Positions 37,601 through 51,000 of a stretch of 64,000 nt of DNA are shown here, piece by piece; position 1 is the first letter of the stretch; each line of letters starts with the position of its first letter. The DNA lies in NCBI RefSeq assembly GCF_963678975.1, contig NC_089278.1, positions 13,311,959 through 13,375,958 on the forward strand, in the 5' to 3' direction. The translations under genes and the position numbers were made by a program. The notes under the pieces were generated by a model that was given only the letters and a program-made list of their open reading frames with translations, did no database searches and had not been told where the DNA came from. Source of the DNA: Dysidea avara (lineage: Eukaryota; Porifera; Demospongiae; Dictyoceratida; Dysideidae).

Positions 37601-38052
37601 CAAGTCAAACTGTGCTTATTAAACAATGCTATTTGACATAATGTCAATTATAAAAATAAAATGTTTTTCACTTATCGACAAATATGTTTTGCTATTTTCG
37701 CACAGTGCTACAAATGAATCATTCATGTGCCAAACATCACTTATCTGAACATTGCTCACACAGGTGTTCAGCTTTATCCCATAGTTACTGTGATAATGGA
37801 ATCACTATGGAGTGCAGTTAAATCACACAAGCAATCATCCCATATAATTGAAAAACACCAATTTCCCAGTTGTTGAGGGATTACCAGCCACCTGTTTACA
37901 AACTACATGACATGTACACACACACACACTGCAATCAAATATACAAAATTCATACCATACAATAGCAAAATGTGCAATGTGACATGACAACTAACTTATC
38001 AGTTGTGTTACATGAAAAGTAATTAATTACATGTGTGAGATATGAAATAAAT
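34688..38052. other. Gene-poor spacer upstream of the PH-adaptor gene
   Basis: About 3.4 kb between the start of the PH adaptor and the end of the Ras gene. It holds a CACACG simple repeat at about 34870-34902, a GT-rich run at about 36014-36034, and one copy of the dispersed motif GTGACTGCTCTATTAGAGTA at about 37468-37490. I see no convincing exon, RNA gene or intact mobile element. Confidence 0.5.
34868..34902. repeat. CACACG microsatellite
   Basis: A run of CACACACG units just upstream of the PH-adaptor gene. Confidence 0.8.
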
Positions 38053-41000
38053 TTACAAAATAATACACTTTCCTTTCTTTTTCTCTTTATGTCCACCTTC
38101 GCCATCTGGTTTCTTTGATCTTCTACAATACAAAATGGAAACATTATAACTCTCTTACACTAAATTGTGGTAGGTATTACCTTATTACTCTAACGAGATC
38201 ATGAAAGGCTTTGTCAACGTGGACCTTGTGCTTAGCACTGGACTCAACATACTTCACCTACAAACATACATGATAGTAATAATGTAACAACATTATAATA
38301 GCAGCATTACATCCATATATGCAACACTTAACTACTCCAAAGGAGGTCTTACGAAAAGTTCAACCCATTCAACCCTGACACCTCAGTATCATTATATCAA
38401 TAAATTACGGCTCCCAGAGCCCTTACTTCAACCAAACAACTCTGTGTGACTTCCTACCTGTAGCTAAGACACGGATGCTGCATAATGCAACCTTCTTGTG
38501 AATAAAACAGAGGACTTTATCACATTATGACAGAATTCGTCATTGCAGATATCGTTAATTTCAAACACCATTATTGATTGTGCAAATAGGGATAGCTAAG
38601 ACGCATGACCTGTAATTATCTTATACACCAGCGAACCCCTCTAATTAAGCAGTCAGTTTCAGGGCATTGCACAAATAACTCTACCTTCATTTGTGCAGCA
38701 AGATCTTCTCCCTCTGAATAAGACACTACTCGTTCATTTTCCAAGTCTGCTTTGTTAGCAACTAAAATCATCGGAAACTCATTTCTAAAATACCATCAAA
38801 CATAATTTTGTAACAACAAACTGTTATGATATATGACACACACAAACAAACTTTCCTAACAACTTCAGAGGGCACTAAGCATGTACTGTGTGAATGTTTT
38901 ATATAAACCTGTTATATAAAAGTATGTTTTATATGGAGTGGATACATATTACCCTAATAGAACATTCACTACAACTACTAGAACACCTAAACAACATTCC
39001 TTACCTGTCCTTTACTCGGAGGATCTGTTTGCGGAATTTGGGAATCTCTTCAAAACTATTACGATCAATGATTGAGTAGACCAACAGAAATCCTTCACCA
39101 GTATGCATGTATTGTTCTCTCATAGCACTGAACTCCTATATGACACAGACATGCATCTGAACTCCATACAATATATCAGCAAAGATCATGGTCATTCAAA
39201 TAGGAATTCGTTTTTGAGCTAACACGTCACCTACAATGTTAATAATGGCTTCTTAAGGGAAATTAAAGGAAATTTGTAATAATAAAAATCTTGAAATGCA
39301 ACAAACTTCCCACTGAAATTCATGGCTCACTGAAGTACTGCAACAGAATTCATAACTATGCTAAACTGTTAATAAGCCAATTTAATGTCAATTAAGTATG
39401 TTAAAAACAGAACAGCAGTGCCTACTCCCTGAACTTAGCATCTATGCACAGCTTTAAAATCAATGGACAGAACTGAATTGATAAATACAATGACAAATTA
39501 ACTGGCAGTTAACAGCAGTAGCAGAAACTAAAGTTGCAGACCCCGATTGGGCCGCAGAAACTGTCCTTTATAAAAAACTAGAGAGAGGTTCCATGGTATA
39601 TCACAGAATGGTGAGGGCTATATATGTACCATTGGCCTTCCTAAGAGGCCTTGGAACACAAATCTAAAGGTTCACAACAGATTTAACTGTTCTATGACTA
39701 GTATAAAAGTACACAAAAATTGTAGTCCCTAATTCCCCAATTTTATGATTCCTGTACATAATGTTTGTGAACTTACTTCTTGTCCTGCTGTATCCAAAAC
39801 TACAAGAAGAAAGCAGTACATAATAGCAACATTCTATTCAGTATGATATGCAGAGAGCAGAAACTGAAAGCACATCACAAACGATGACAATAACAAGTGC
39901 AGTATACAAGCAACACCGCAACATAACATGCCAGCCAATGGAATTCACACTACATGATCAATGAGTGTGTTGCATTTACAAGTACTGCACACGCACACGC
40001 ACCTACAAAACATCTAGTGCCAAATATAAGTGAAACCATTAAAAGAGATACTGGATTAGATGTTCTTGCTGCAAGACAGGTGAACTGATTGAATTTAGAA
40101 CCTTTACTGTATAACCATGTAGCACACAACGCTGGCATGAAATTGTGAAATATCTTTGTCTCTATTATCTTACATGTATTCTGGCTTTGCACAGTTTCAA
40201 CTACACAGGTTTACCTTAATCAGAAAAATACAAAAAATGACCTCACTTATAAGGAATTTTATGAAGTGATGTCGCTATGCCAATGAAGAACCTTGCATGT
40301 AGCAACCCAAAAGGAATACTCACAAGTAAGCAACTTTACAAAGTTGTGATAAGTATTCTGTTGGGGTAACACCAGCATGATATGATAGTACTAAGGACTA
40401 CCAATTATCCATTTATAATTCATCACTAACATTTAACTCAATGATCTTGTACATTCAGGTATGGTCGCATTATTGTTGATCGAGACAATAATAAGGTAGC
40501 CCATTGCAAACAGGTACAGTTAAGACTTCATTCACAAACACACATACAATACATTCTTCACATCATTATTGCCAATGATTTAATAAATGTCCAACATCAC
40601 TGTCAAATGTGTCATATCCTTGCAAGCAGCATATTTATATGTCTAAGCTCAAATTTGTAAACCAACTATATCAAGCTCAAATTTGCTAACCGACTATACA
40701 TTAAGTTCAAATTTGCAAACCGAACCTGAAATACCACAGGCTTTTTCTGTAAGAGCAATGACAAAATCAATACGACTGCAAAGTAAAACACATTGCAGGT
40801 GCTAATCACAATTATTAAGTATTTGCCTCATAAAGACACCAAACTAAAATATAATAACTCATCCAAACTTGGAAAGAGGAAATGCAAAAATGGAAAGCAT
40901 AGTCCTGCAAACTATTTGCATTGTTATATATATATACTTAGAAAAGCAACAGTATGTTCAGGTGTATTGTGTAAAATTTTTGTGTAGTTTCATACTTTGG

Positions 41001-41651
41001 ATAACAAACTATCCCATTTTAGAATAATAACTGTGTAACTCTCTTTTCAACAAAGTACATTCAAATTAAATTTCGTAATCTTGACCATTGTAAACTACCC
41101 TGCTCGTCAAATAAGCAACAGTTATCATTCTAGCATTACTTGTGACTTCCTAGTAATCAAACACAAGTGTTTTATACAGACAGTGTAATATGAATTTGCT
41201 ATATTGTCCATTGAAAGTGAAGCTGTGCAAGAAATAGCAGTGAATACCATTAAGTGTTAGAGCGGCTGGCAGTAGTAACTGAGACGTGACAAATTCAGTG
41301 TATATCGACAACAGCTTATAGCAGAGAATATACCAAAGAATTAGCAAGCATCTCTCACATAAAGTCACTCCACCCGTTGATAATGCAGTGCCCACGTGGA
41401 GGGCTTGCCCACCGCATCACGCAAACAAACTTATTCACTGCTTGTTCTGCAGAATCACAAAATTGTTACTTACTATCAAGTACGGCTACTTCATCATCAA
41501 TAACGCACTGCTTGCGGTAGCTATCTTCGATGGTCGGATCGTACTCCTCCACGAAATGCGACTGGATGAACTGAATAGTGAGCGCTGACTTGCCCACACC
41601 ACCGCCACCTACTACGACCAACTTGTACTCGCGTAGCTGAGTTGATGCCAT
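38053..41651 (-). CDS. R-Ras/M-Ras family small GTPase
   Basis: Six exons (41651-41474, 39799-39777, 39135-39005, 38784-38685, 38257-38181, 38122-38053) give a 192-residue Ras protein, a membrane-anchored GTP switch. The P loop is GGGGVGKS (15-22), as in R-Ras proteins; the effector loop YDPTIEDSY is intact; DTAGQE (62-67) comes mostly from a 23-base exon; NKAD is at 121-124 and SSAK at 150-153. The C-terminus is a Lys-rich stretch ending in the CaaX box CIIL, whose final Leu predicts geranylgeranylation. FPMILVANK and [10 protein letters not shown] resemble M-Ras and RRAS2, so I place it in the R-Ras/M-Ras clade without choosing one. The start is the ATG of MASTQLREY; only GTG lies in frame just upstream. 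All catalytic residues are present and no break is seen. Confidence 0.95.
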
Positions 41652-42918
41652 TGCCACCCGCACCTTAAAGCTGATACAGCCACGTAAATCAAACTAGATG
41701 AAACCACAACTATCCTGAGTATATTTATAGCCTTGTATTCTATTATTAGTACTACCGTGAAGTTATTTATAGAACTCACCATATAAGGATGAACAATTAT
41801 CCCATGTTTGGCAGTAATTCTATAGGGTCTTCCTATTGCAACCTATTGGTGTGAATGGCATAGCACACCTACATGATATTCAACAACAACATGCACACTC
41901 AACCCCCTCATGGCCATGCAGGTAGCCACTGTGAGGTATCCTTATACATACGGTACACATCTAACATGCCAGCTGACACACAGAGTACAGTGTATCTATA
42001 TATTATAATAGTCCTAGCTGCATGGATTACATGCACCAAATAAGCTAGCTAGCTAGTACACGACGGTGTCATTGTCAACTACTTGGCTGCTGCAAAATGT
42101 AAACTTATAACTACAGATGCAGGTATGTAGTTTGAGCAGCAGCTATTGGGATACTAAAGTAAAATGTGGTAAAAGTGCTGGTCACTGTAAAGCATTAATA
42201 CAATACAATACAAAATACAAAAAGTGTGATAGCCACCTAGGAGTAAATGTACCAGCAATCAGATATGAATTTATTATCTATATATTTTTGCACTATTTGT
42301 AGCCACTATATCTATTTCATATGTTGGGTACCTGATCCAATGCTGCACATGTATACATTGGCTGTATCCACAAGCCATGCCTACATGTGCAAAGCTATTG
42401 CAATCCTACTCTAGCTGGAAAACAGATGAATGTTACACTGAGAAGTATTATGGCGCGTGGAAAAGCCATGACGCGGTTCACTATGATAAAATTAACTTGA
42501 ACTGCTATGTAGTCTTACCAGACCAATATTTTTGTAATTTCAGTAGTAGAAAACCTAACTAAATGACAAAAGTATGCACTAGCTAAATGGCTGGTAACTA
42601 AAGAAAAACATTTGACAGTATGTAGCATATGGTGTATGACTTATTGTTAACCAATCAAATGCATCATCATTGTGCCAGTATAATAACCTGTCACATTTTT
42701 GTGGATTATGGAAACAAGTTGCAATTCCAGTTTGTTTGAAGAGCCACTGCATGATGTGTACATATGGATGCATGCTATGCCATATTATGCCCATATATTA
42801 TGTACCACTATAAAACAAGCTAGCTATATTTATTTGCTTGTTGCATACTCAACCACTGACTATATACTCGCTAATTTGTTACCAACTAAATAGTTATCGG
42901 TCACGCAGCAGCAGACAC

Positions 42919-43075
42919 TTGATACAGGCTAGGTCCAATGGAAGCAAACAGAACAGGCAAACATGCAGTCACCATAATTATACTGTTCATAACTAACTGT
43001 AATGACCTTGCTGCTGTAAGGCAACTATGCCTGTTCTGTAATTTGCTTCCATTAGACCTGTATGGCCTGTATCAA
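42919..43075. repeat. Foldback of about 157 bp
   Basis: The left arm (TTGATACAGGCTAGGTCCAA, AATGGAAGCAAA, CAGAACAGGC) is repeated inverted on the right (GCCTGTTCTG, TTTGCTTCCATT, AGACCTGTATGGCCTGTATC). The arms are about 40-48 bases with small gaps. It looks like a short MITE; no clear target-site duplication was found. Confidence 0.6.
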
Positions 43076-43153
43076 CCGGCTGGCTATAACTGTTTAGCAG
43101 GTAACCAATTAGCAATCAATAGGAGGGATGATAGACACATTAAGGTTCTGTAT

Positions 43154-43200
43154 GCATGGGTAATACCATAATTCATATGAATTATGGTATATACCCATGC
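43154..43200. repeat. Short near-perfect palindrome
   Basis: GCATGGGTAATACCATAATT is mirrored around CATATG by AATTATGGTATATACCCATGC, interrupted only by a two-base bulge. It lies in the spacer between the Ras and Asteroid genes and could form a cruciform or a strong RNA hairpin; no role is known. Confidence 0.7.
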
Positions 43201-44447
43201 CTTCAGTGTGGCCGGCTATCAGCCCTCCTGCAGTGCTCTCCTTCATACGTAGCTCACCTTTAGCGCCTAATGCTGAGGTTTAATAGTATCAAGAGTAAGT
43301 TAGCATAGATATGGAATTATACGGTCAACTCAACTTCTCCTGAACTTCTGCTTGTATGAACTGAAATGACTGGGACTAGTAGAGTAGTAGTGTATATGTG
43401 TAGAATAATCATTATATATTCTAGTGAGCTTTGATGACTAATTATATTATCAATCTGAAGGATAAGAACTGTGTGTAATTTATGTTCATAAAATAGCTAA
43501 CAGAGGTCTGCACTGATAGCCTATAGTTGAGTTGAAAAATGCCGGAAATCACTTTAAAACTTAGTGAAGCAATTATAATACCAGACAGTATTGCAAAATG
43601 CATATCTTTGACTAGCTATCCACAACAGTGTCAGTGCTGAGTTTCTCCATAGAAGCAGAATGACCTTGATTGATTTTCACATAGTTATAGCTGATACTGG
43701 AATACCTGATCAGTAGCACACAGCCTTCTGTCCCTCTCTGTAGATGACAGGAACACTAGCAGATTGCAGATCAGCTCCCTTGAACATTACAACCATGCAT
43801 CTGCCAGCTTACAACACCAACTCAACTGCTGGCTGCCGTTCTGCTCTGACTTGACTGCAGATGGGACAGATGACCGGCACCTCATTCACTGAAGTGATTG
43901 CCAATGATTAGCTATCGTAACTGACAACTCAAGTTCAAAGTTGTATATGGGATGGGTCAATGTGAACATTTAACCATCCTAGCTATCAGTTGATCATTTT
44001 TTTCTATCGAATTTTCTGCACTGAAAACATAGACCATCAGTGGGTTGGTCAATAACTATGTTTGTGCGGTACACTATAATGGATATGAACAATGTTATCC
44101 ATTGGCAGTCATAGAATATAACGACACTATGCAACTGATTAAGCTGAAATGTCTTGTCTTGAAGTTCTCTCTTTGACTGACTATAAGCTCAGATACTCTT
44201 TCATGGTGGGTAAATCTTTGTGGTATGGATGATTGCCTGGCACACTGCCAGCATTCATCATGACTAACTAAACAACTAGCTAAAACTATAATGAAAAAAT
44301 TTTTGTGCAGAACAGACTTGCTGTAGCAGCACTAGTGGATTGTGCGGATAGTTGCCTAGCCACCAACATGACCAAAACTTGGTGAGGGCGCCGCCAGAGC
44401 GACGTGCTTCAAATAGCGAGCACTTCTACTCACGTGAACCAGTTAGC

Positions 44448-46214
44448 ATGGGTATTCGTGGATTAACAGGTTTTATCGAAGAAAACTTTGCTGGATGGAA
44501 GCGAACACGAGTCACTGGAAACCTGATCATAGATGGCTACTCTGTGTGCCATACGATGTACCATGAGCAGGGGATCAATAGTGTGTACGGAGGAGATTAC
44601 GTCACCTTTGCAAACCACATCAAAGAATTTTTCAGAGCTCTGTTAAGCTCTGGTGTGACACCTTATGTTGTATTTGACGGAATAGACTTAGACGAGAAGA
44701 AAAAGGAGACACATCTGGAGAGGAGAAGTAAAGATATTTCCAGGGTGTGGAAGTTGATGCATGGTCAATCATTGTCAGAACGTTTCCTTCCTTACTTTGC
44801 TCGTCAGGTAATGGTTGAGGTGGTGCGTAGTATAGATGGTGTTTGCTTTCATATTGCTGATGATGATGCAGATTCGTACTTAGCCGGAATGGCAATAGCT
44901 TTGAATGGCCCAGTACTTAGTACTGATTCTGATTTCTTTGTGTTTCCAATTCCATCAGGTTATATACCGTATGTAAATCTGTCTTGGAGGGGATGGAGGG
45001 ACCATCCAATAGTAGCTAATGTTTATACACATACAGCTTTCATAAATCAGTTGGGGTTAACAGACCCAGCACTTTTGACACTGATTCCAGCTGTGATGGG
45101 GAACGATACAATGCCTGCACTAGAAGACTTTACTCGAAGAGTGTTAATGAAGGGAAAACCCTGTGACTTGAAGTTAACACACCTCACTGTTAGCAGTGCA
45201 ATACAGTTTGCCAATAGATTTACCTCACACGTTGAGTGCACTATGAGCGTATACAAAAGCACACAGCATAGTCATGAAAATCCCCTTGCAAATATGCAGG
45301 AAGCTTATGATTTTTATTATGCATCTGTACATAAATATTCCAACTTGAATCAGAAACCAAGTCTTAGATGCAAGGAGCATTGTGTTATCCCAGATTTTGT
45401 GGTTGAGCGCTTTGTAGAAGGAAAGATTCCCAACTTATTGATGGATGCAATTTGTCTTCGTGATGTGGACTTGAGAGTTGCAGCGGAAGACTTGACCAGT
45501 AGCTGGTGCCATCAAATTGGAATTCCTGTGAGAAAAGTAATATATGGAATTATTTGCAAGAAGGATGGGGAATTACTGGAATATCAAAGATGCTTGGGTA
45601 ATTACAAAGACTATAAACACATCAAAATGAAAGTGACTACACAACTCGAGTACAATAATGAAACAGTCCAAGTACCTCGTCTACTAGATATTCCTGCGAT
45701 TACGCTACTTGAAAAAAAGTCCATGCTTTATGGTGTACTGGAATGCAGTGAAGTAATGTTTTCACAATTTTCTGCTGACCTTCATCTTGTCCTAGCCATT
45801 ACAAGATTCTGGAGACTTTACTGTGATACTAGCTTAAATCCAACTAACTTAATTTCTGTCTTGATTATATCTTTGATGGTTGATCCACCCAAGGAATTTA
45901 CTCAAGCTACTGATGATGTACTATACAAGCATTGGACTGTGAATGTTTCCATCATGACAGAACTCACCTGTGGTCATCTACTGCAGTTTGTGCATGCGTT
46001 TGCTCAATGGCAGTCTCTTTATCATGATGTGTATTGTCTTAACCAACTGCTACTTGAACCAGTTAAGCTGTTTGGGATTTATAAATTCTTTGAGGGTACC
46101 AAAATGTATTCTTGTTTCAAAGAAATTTTAGACCTTGGAGTCACAAATGTTGTCCTACAGAAAAATCTGAATCTTGAGCATTACACTTCCATGTATCAAG
46201 CAGTCATGTTGTAA
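44448..46214 (+). CDS. ASTE1: Asteroid-family protein (XPG/FEN1-like nuclease fold), intronless
   Basis: Predicted 588-residue relative of protein asteroid homolog 1. I start at the ATG of MGIRGLTGFI because the MGI/GL N-terminus is the family hallmark; an in-frame ATG 96 bases upstream would add an unlikely tail. The N-terminal XPG-like half shows LIIDGYSV (acidic Asp 29), PYVVFDGID, and the XPG-I-like block IADDDADSYLA followed by STDSDFFVF, matching acidic positions of the FEN1 fold. The C-terminal half (VIPDFVVERFVEGKIPNLLMDA, then a helical region) follows the Asteroid layout. Flap-nuclease-like activity is inferred from the fold; human ASTE1 is reported as a structure-specific nuclease in DNA repair. 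There is no intron, unlike the other host genes here, so it may descend from a retrocopy, but no poly-A tract or target duplication is obvious. Confidence 0.9.
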   Translation: MGIRGLTGFIEENFAGWKRTRVTGNLIIDGYSVCHTMYHEQGINSVYGGDYVTFANHIKEFFRALLSSGVTPYVVFDGIDLDEKKKETHLERRSKDISRVWKLMHGQSLSERFLPYFARQVMVEVVRSIDGVCFHIADDDADSYLAGMAIALNGPVLSTDSDFFVFPIPSGYIPYVNLSWRGWRDHPIVANVYTHTAFINQLGLTDPALLTLIPAVMGNDTMPALEDFTRRVLMKGKPCDLKLTHLTVSSAIQFANRFTSHVECTMSVYKSTQHSHENPLANMQEAYDFYYASVHKYSNLNQKPSLRCKEHCVIPDFVVERFVEGKIPNLLMDAICLRDVDLRVAAEDLTSSWCHQIGIPVRKVIYGIICKKDGELLEYQRCLGNYKDYKHIKMKVTTQLEYNNETVQVPRLLDIPAITLLEKKSMLYGVLECSEVMFSQFSADLHLVLAITRFWRLYCDTSLNPTNLISVLIISLMVDPPKEFTQATDDVLYKHWTVNVSIMTELTCGHLLQFVHAFAQWQSLYHDVYCLNQLLLEPVKLFGIYKFFEGTKMYSCFKEILDLGVTNVVLQKNLNLEHYTSMYQAVML

Positions 46215-48084
46215 ATAGTCTAGTTGCATGTTGTAGCTCAGTACATTGCTCAATAGTTTCACTATGTTTTTTTTTTTACCATTTTGTAGTTAAGCATTAA
46301 GTAAGAGTTGCAATGATACTACTTGCCATTGTATCATACACACACACACACATTGGATATCAAAGAAACAAGTGAACTTTCTCTTTTAGCTTAGAAACAC
46401 TTGGTCATATAGCCATCAACCACAAGTCACTGTCAAAATAAAATTAGCGTGTCCCACACTATACAGGCCACACTATACAGGAAGCATGCAGTATAGTTCA
46501 CAAATTCTCCATATGCATGGGGTTTAATTGGCTTATCATTATTCATTTCCTTCAGCTAGCATCATATATGGATAATAGCATAACATGAGAACTGACAATG
46601 GCCTGAATGGGGGGTAATACATGTAGCTACATTAAAATTAATTTCAACTTCACTACTCACTCCACCATGAAAATCAGCTAGCTTTCGTTCCCCTACTATA
46701 CTTGGTGGATTAGCAATGTATTGTGCAAACTGGTAAAAGTAGGCAGTTGTTCCATCCATGAAGTCTGCTTTGTGAATGCACACATGCATGGTCTACATTT
46801 TAAAAGTATTTAAAATTTCCATCATAATATATACCTCATGTCTTGACTGTCTGGTTTGGTATAGGGCACTGGGTAGTAGGATCTGGAATACTATCAATAG
46901 TAGCTATATATGAAGCCATACCTAACTAGCACATCAAATAATATGGATATGCATCCCTAACTAGTACTGTAACTTTACAGTACAAAGTTCTTCATTGTGA
47001 CTCTCTTGGAGCAACCACTGAAAGCTGTAGCCAATAAAAGAATGATTAGTTATAATGTTTGTTTGGCTGATATACTTTTGATGTTTTTGAGTGACAATAT
47101 AGTTCTAATTTCTTAGCAACTTCTCCAGTAGGTATAAAAAAAATCTCAAGTCATTGCTGTAGAATTTGCAAAGTTTGCAGAAGTCCTTAATGTAGCGACT
47201 GCTCTATTAGAGTATTTGACTGCGTATCTTGATCTTGACCACCTGCATATATGCCACTGCTATATACAGGCTCACAAGGAATAGATTCTCACTAGGCCAG
47301 CAGGGTATTTGTGGGAATGGTATATTGATTAGAAGCAGAAGAAAAACCCCACACTGGTTAAAATTTTGGTGTAATTCTGAAAAATGTTTTATTTAACTTT
47401 AACATATGATCATGAGTTATAAATTGTGCAGGAGGTTCAAGGAACTGCAGCAGATGCAGTTTTAAGGGGTTTCACTGGTTTCTGTAACCATTCATCTTTG
47501 GCAAAAATATTATATACTCTAATAGAACACTCAATAGATAAACTGAAGCCAAATCAGTTTACCTTTCAGTGGATAACTTAATAAATTACATTCTTCTGTC
47601 GTGAAATCATCCAGAATTTTCTCCAGCACCTCTCAAGCATGTTAAGAGGAGCGTGAAAACATGGCAGTCAAATACAAAGGTATAATTATACATTATCTAT
47701 GCTCTGCCCCTCATGTTTTCTGATTTCTGACCCAAGGTCTTCCATGTTGCACTTCAGCATCCATGTATACATATAGTTAGCTAGCTACTCACAAAATAAA
47801 TGATGTGCTGTAAAGCAAGATCCTTTGACAGCACCCGCCCAATAGCCGCATAAATGTGGCCAGGCAAATGCAGAACGCCTATTGAAGTTCCATTCCCCCT
47901 GGCTTATTATCATAAGACACATGTGAGCGAGTCTGCTAGTAACTGCAATCCGGCACCAAGGGCACTTGTAATCTGGCGCCGTCCGCCCCTTCAGGTGGGC
48001 GGCGCCACTGAGACTAGGGCACTTACGACCATGGCAGCTTTTCGATTGTGGGTTTAATATTCGTGGTGACCTTTAATTAGCGTC
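46215..48084. other. Spacer between the Asteroid and tafazzin genes
   Basis: About 1.9 kb. It contains a CA run at about 46337-46352 and two copies of the dispersed CTCTATTAGAG-type motif (about 47204-47225 and, inverted, about 47516-47536). GC content rises near 47850-48060, just before tafazzin exon 1, consistent with a promoter. No other gene is recognised. Confidence 0.5.
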
Positions 48085-51000
48085 ATGGTTGGCAACACCC
48101 CGACAGACTGGCCTTACCCCTCGCTACTGTCATCTTTGAAGAAGCCGTCGTGGCGTATTCCCTCCAACATCATTTGTGGGGCTACATATCTGCTGTCGAA
48201 GACCTTCTTAAGTAAGAATGTAATGGTATAAATCGAGGTATATAAACAGATGATAGATACACCTATTATTAAAATAGTTTGTGTATGGTGTCGTAAAGTC
48301 TCAAGTACATGTATGTACGTTATTTTTGTGACGGAATAAAAGGAACCACTCTTGTTTGTTGAGTAGACTGCTTTCTGCTCACCAATCAGGATTTCGTTCT
48401 GGTCATTCCACACAGCAAATGGTTGAGAGCTATTGATTGATGTGAGCAAATATACTGGTGCTGTGTTTTTAGATCTTGCCAAGGCATTTGATACCATCAA
48501 CCATGAAATCTTACGTTGTAAATTAAGCTATTACGGATTTCGAAGAACATCTTATGACTTGCTGGGTAGTTATATTTTAAATCAGCAGCAAAGAGTTTTG
48601 TTTAGCCGTGAACTATCTAACTGGAGTCATGTGTCAATTGGTATGCCCCAGGATGTATATTAGGCCCCTTTGCTTTTTCTTTGTATATTAATGACCTGCC
48701 TATTGTCATAAAACACTCACTTGGATTTTTATGCTGAATTGCACTGTAGCCATTTGGATTTGAGCATAGTAGAGTGAAGTTTTCAATTGAGTTTAAATGC
48801 TGTCAAATCCAATTCAATGTTCATAGGAAGTTGACAGAAAATTACAAATAAAGTTTCAGTTGGAGGTACTTTACTGGCTCAAGTAGATTCTGTTTGATAC
48901 CTAGGAGCCCTATGCTGTCCTGGACCTTACACATCTCTAATATGGTCTCTAGAGTAAGATCTCGAATTGCCTCCATTCTTTGCTATGGGTCACTGCCACT
49001 AGTGGTACTCTGTGTACTTTATACTGCTTTTGTGATGCCTTTGTTTGACATTGTTTGGTGTCCTACTACGACTGAAAGAGTGCATTCCAAGTTCCTTAAG
49101 AAATTCCATCATCTATTACCTCCAGATCATCCTTTACTTTAACAGAGCATTAATGATACCATGCTGCTATTCAAGTTTTAAGTCCATACATAAATATTCT
49201 TCATCATATTTACAAGATATTTTTCGATACTCTAAAGACATGATTGGTCATGTTGACCGTAATACCAATTGTCTCTTCATTCCCAGGATGTCTACCAATT
49301 TTGGGAAAGGTCCTTTTATTATCGTTGTGTTCTGTGGAATCAACTGTTGTGGAGGCTACTACTCTTTTGTCATTCAAAAAATTGTATTGGAATTAAATAT
49401 TAATTCTTTGTATTTGCTTTGTGTCTGTGTGTGCGTGTGCATGTTTATTTTTGGTGTTGTATCTATAGTTGTATTTGTGTTTTGTACTCTTCTTCTTTTG
49501 CTCACAGGGCTCCACTGAAAACCAGTGTTTGGTTACTGAGTGGACCCCCTGTTTAAAAATTAAACAATTACAATTATAAAACTGATTGAAACATTGAATT
49601 TGGTAGGCCTCTGGGTACACCTGGTACCTTATATGGGCCTACCAAATTCAATGTACCCTCTGTACTTACCCTACACTACTCAGTAATCAGCATGGGCTAC
49701 TTTTACTTTGTTACAGAACTAGCAGTTAACATTCAACAGAAGAACACTGATCGTATTACTCATGCTATATACGACAGACCTAAGGGAACACCGCTGATAA
49801 CAGTTAGTAACCATTCATCTTGTATTGATGATCCTTTACTATGGGGTAAGTGTGGGTGTGTGTGCGTGCGTGCGTGTGTGTGTGTGTGTGTGTGCTGCAA
49901 ACCTTGTAATGAAACACCACTTGTTGGTAGTGTAGCTATTGGCTAATGGTAACACTCATGTGTGGCCACTGATAGTTGAAGGTACATACAGTATATATTG
50001 GTGTGGCAGAGACCAGGCAGAGTCAGGGCTCCCTTACAAGCTAGCCATATAGTGATTGGTGATATATACTATCCCAGCAACAGGGATACAACATCCATTC
50101 TTTATAGAGTGAATGACTTAGCTTCCTGACCAGGTACATGACCAGGTCCCCACTGTTGTGACTTGCCTATCCACCCTCTGGGAGTCCACTCACCAAAAGG
50201 AGGGGTTAATAAGCTTTCATTGATCCTCAGTCAGACAGTAAAGAAGATATGTCTTACCCTATGCATGTAGTTTTGGTTTGTAGTGTCAGTTTGTACTGCA
50301 TGTGTTTACTGTGTCCTTAGTTATCATTTTGATACTATTTTAAAGGTATGGTGCCTATTAGAAGAAATTTTATAAACCACGTGAGATGGTAAGGACTTCA
50401 TGTGCGTACATACAATCAAGAGTTGTTTTTATATATGATAGCATCCACTAATTCTATTCACAAACCACGCAATATATTATATTATGACAACACCATCCAC
50501 AAATAATCAAATGTTTGTATGTATATAAGAAGGTCAGGGTATCAAGACACTCAATAGTGTGTCGTGCGGCCAAGTACAGCTAGTGCGGACTTTTGACAGA
50601 CAAGTGTGTATTTTACAGGAACCAAGAAAACACTGTTTTCATGCATTTGTAGCTCAATAGTGCCTGAATGGAAATTAACCAGTTTTACTGTGGAAACTCC
50701 CTCACTTCCTATTCCAAATTTGAGTTGAATCCACCCAGCCACCACTGAGATATGTGCCTTCGAAGTTTAGAGCTGTGAAACTGGATAAAATATCATAACC
50801 GGTTACTGGGCAAATCATAACTGCTGGTTATCCGGTTAAATGAACTGAATGAAATTTTTAATGCTGGGCATAGTTTGTAAGCTACATGCACCTCAGAATG
50901 TATAGTGTAACTTATCAGATTGTACTTGTAGTGGCCAAATAGTAGGCAACAAGACAAAGCTAATCCTGTAACAAGTGGGGTATCAATTTAAAGAACGAAA

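Larger units (their letters stand above)
41652..44447. other. Spacer between divergent Ras and Asteroid genes
   Basis: About 2.8 kb that must contain both promoters. Two inverted repeats lie at 42919-43075 and 43154-43200 (listed separately). The remainder is AT-rich unique-looking sequence with no exon that I can support. Confidence 0.5.

Noticed and set aside
41466-41651. A Ras protein with residues missing before DTAGQE
   Set aside because: The apparent gap disappears once the 23-base exon at 39777-39799 is included.
49692-49846. Tafazzin starting at the methionine of MGYFYFV
   Set aside because: A pyrimidine-rich acceptor ending TTACAG lies directly before the conserved part, and a better first exon with WPYP is found at 48085-48211 in the right phase.
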